Shown here: in pieces, positions 5,683 to 5,862 of the stretch | Layout: every line of letters starts with the position of its first letter | How positions within the stretch are numbered: position 1 is the first letter of the stretch | DNA from: an uncultured Lachnospiraceae bacterium | GTDB lineage: Bacteria; Bacillota; Clostridia; Lachnospirales; Lachnospiraceae | NCBI GenBank assembly: GCA_902772565.1 | Contig: CACYBJ010000157.1 | Span: 1-5,862 of the forward strand | Reading direction: 5' to 3' | Length of the DNA stretch: 5,862 nucleotides | Translations under genes and position numbers: made by a program | Notes under the pieces: generated by a model | What the model saw: only the letters and a program-made list of their open reading frames with translations | What the model was told of the DNA's origin: nothing | Database searches by the model: none

Positions 5683-5718
5683 GAGGATGAAAAACAGCAG
5701 GACTTATTGGAGGCAAAA

Positions 5719-5862
5719 ATGGACAGAAACCTTGCAATTATCACGGGGGACGTGATTTATGGCAGAGCCCTTGCAGATTATTTCAGCGAATCAAAACTGA
5801 TAAACTACCGGGTCAACGTTTTTTACGACGTAGAGGACTATTTGGAATTTGCAGATAAAGCG
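5719..5862 (+). CDS. Start of a TadZ/CpaE-like protein (receiver-like N-terminus), truncated by the window end
   Basis: Only the first 48 codons are present. ATG 5719 follows GGAGG (5709-5713) by 5 bases. The visible protein reads as strand-helix-strand-helix: LAIIT (residues 5-9), an amphipathic helix around YGRALADYFSES (14-25), a second strand YRVNVFYD (30-37), and the start of a helix EDYLEFADK. This is the opening of a CheY-like receiver fold. In Clostridia, proteins starting this way often continue into a MinD/ParA-like ATPase domain and belong to Tad/Flp pilus clusters (TadZ/CpaE); that is knowledge of the family, and the ATPase part is outside the window. Only one acidic residue (Asp11) follows the first strand, so it is probably a pseudo-receiver. 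A true response regulator remains possible. Confidence 0.5.
   Translation, partial: MDRNLAIITGDVIYGRALADYFSESKLINYRVNVFYDVEDYLEFADKA

Larger units (their letters stand above)
5426..5718 (+). other. Long gene-free leader before the TadZ-like gene
   Basis: These 293 bases hold no convincing protein gene. An open frame on the - strand (5483-5737) lacks any family resemblance and runs over the TadZ-like start, so I treat it as chance. The first part (5426-5580) is AT-rich and probably contains the promoter; TTGTTG (5504-5509) and TGTAAC (5527-5532), 17 bases apart, are only a weak candidate. The second part (5588-5690) changes sharply to a G-rich and then GC-rich composition and contains the hairpin and G-tracts listed separately. 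Transcription from anywhere in the first part would give the downstream gene an unusually long 5' untranslated region, as expected of a regulated mRNA. Confidence 0.6.

Noticed and set aside
5588..5690. Cyclic di-GMP or cyclic di-AMP riboswitch, considered because of the pilus-like gene and short matches such as ACACAGG, AACCGAC and GGGTGA
   Set aside because: The diagnostic cores are missing: no GGGCAAACC or GACGCAAAG (class I), no GATGAAT (class II), and no CAGCTAACC (ydaO class). The short matches are within chance.
5375..5699. 13-base direct repeat ATGAAAAACAGCA at 5375-5387 and 5687-5699
   Set aside because: One such A-rich repeat in a window of this size is close to chance expectation, and no target-site duplication or mobile element accompanies it.
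5483..5737. 84-codon open frame on the - strand
   Set aside because: It crosses the TadZ-like start and ribosome binding site, is proline-rich without a domain pattern, and has no recognisable homology.

Overview
The window looks like a chromosomal segment from an anaerobic Firmicute of the class Clostridia, most likely family Lachnospiraceae. The reasons are the purine-rich Shine-Dalgarno sites, the moderate GC content with heavy use of AGA for arginine, the order parA-parB-DUF4446-DUF3881 (the DUF3881 family is, as I recall, largely restricted to this group), a tRNA gene without an encoded CCA, and short single-domain malic enzyme and Tad-pilus-like genes. I see no phage genes, transposases or CRISPR arrays.

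Region 1 (1-3258) is a co-directional cluster. It holds a Soj-type ParA ATPase, a Spo0J-type ParB clamp protein, a membrane-anchored DUF4446 protein and a soluble DUF3881 protein. ParA and ParB segregate or organise the replication origin. The two DUF proteins travel with them but have no assigned role. No recognisable parS site lies in the window. A GC-rich hairpin without a U-tract sits between parB and the DUF4446 gene.

Region 2 (3259-4712) begins with a promoter-like sequence inside an inverted repeat, then tRNA-Arg(CCU), then a malic enzyme gene with strongly biased codons that suggest high expression. It ends in a strong intrinsic terminator. I see no terminator between the tRNA and the malic enzyme gene, so read-through or co-transcription is possible.

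Region 3 (4713-5425) is a monocistronic unit. A leader with overlapping, mutually exclusive inverted repeats precedes a small lipoprotein of unknown function, closed by a UUCG-loop terminator.

Region 4 (5426-5862) is a 293-base stretch with no convincing gene. It becomes very G-rich and then GC-rich, with a nested hairpin, and leads into the first 48 codons of a gene resembling the receiver-like N-terminus of TadZ/CpaE proteins (Tad pilus assembly). The GC-rich leader is the most interesting unexplained element here. I could not match it to any riboswitch or ribozyme I know, and its status as a functional RNA is inference.
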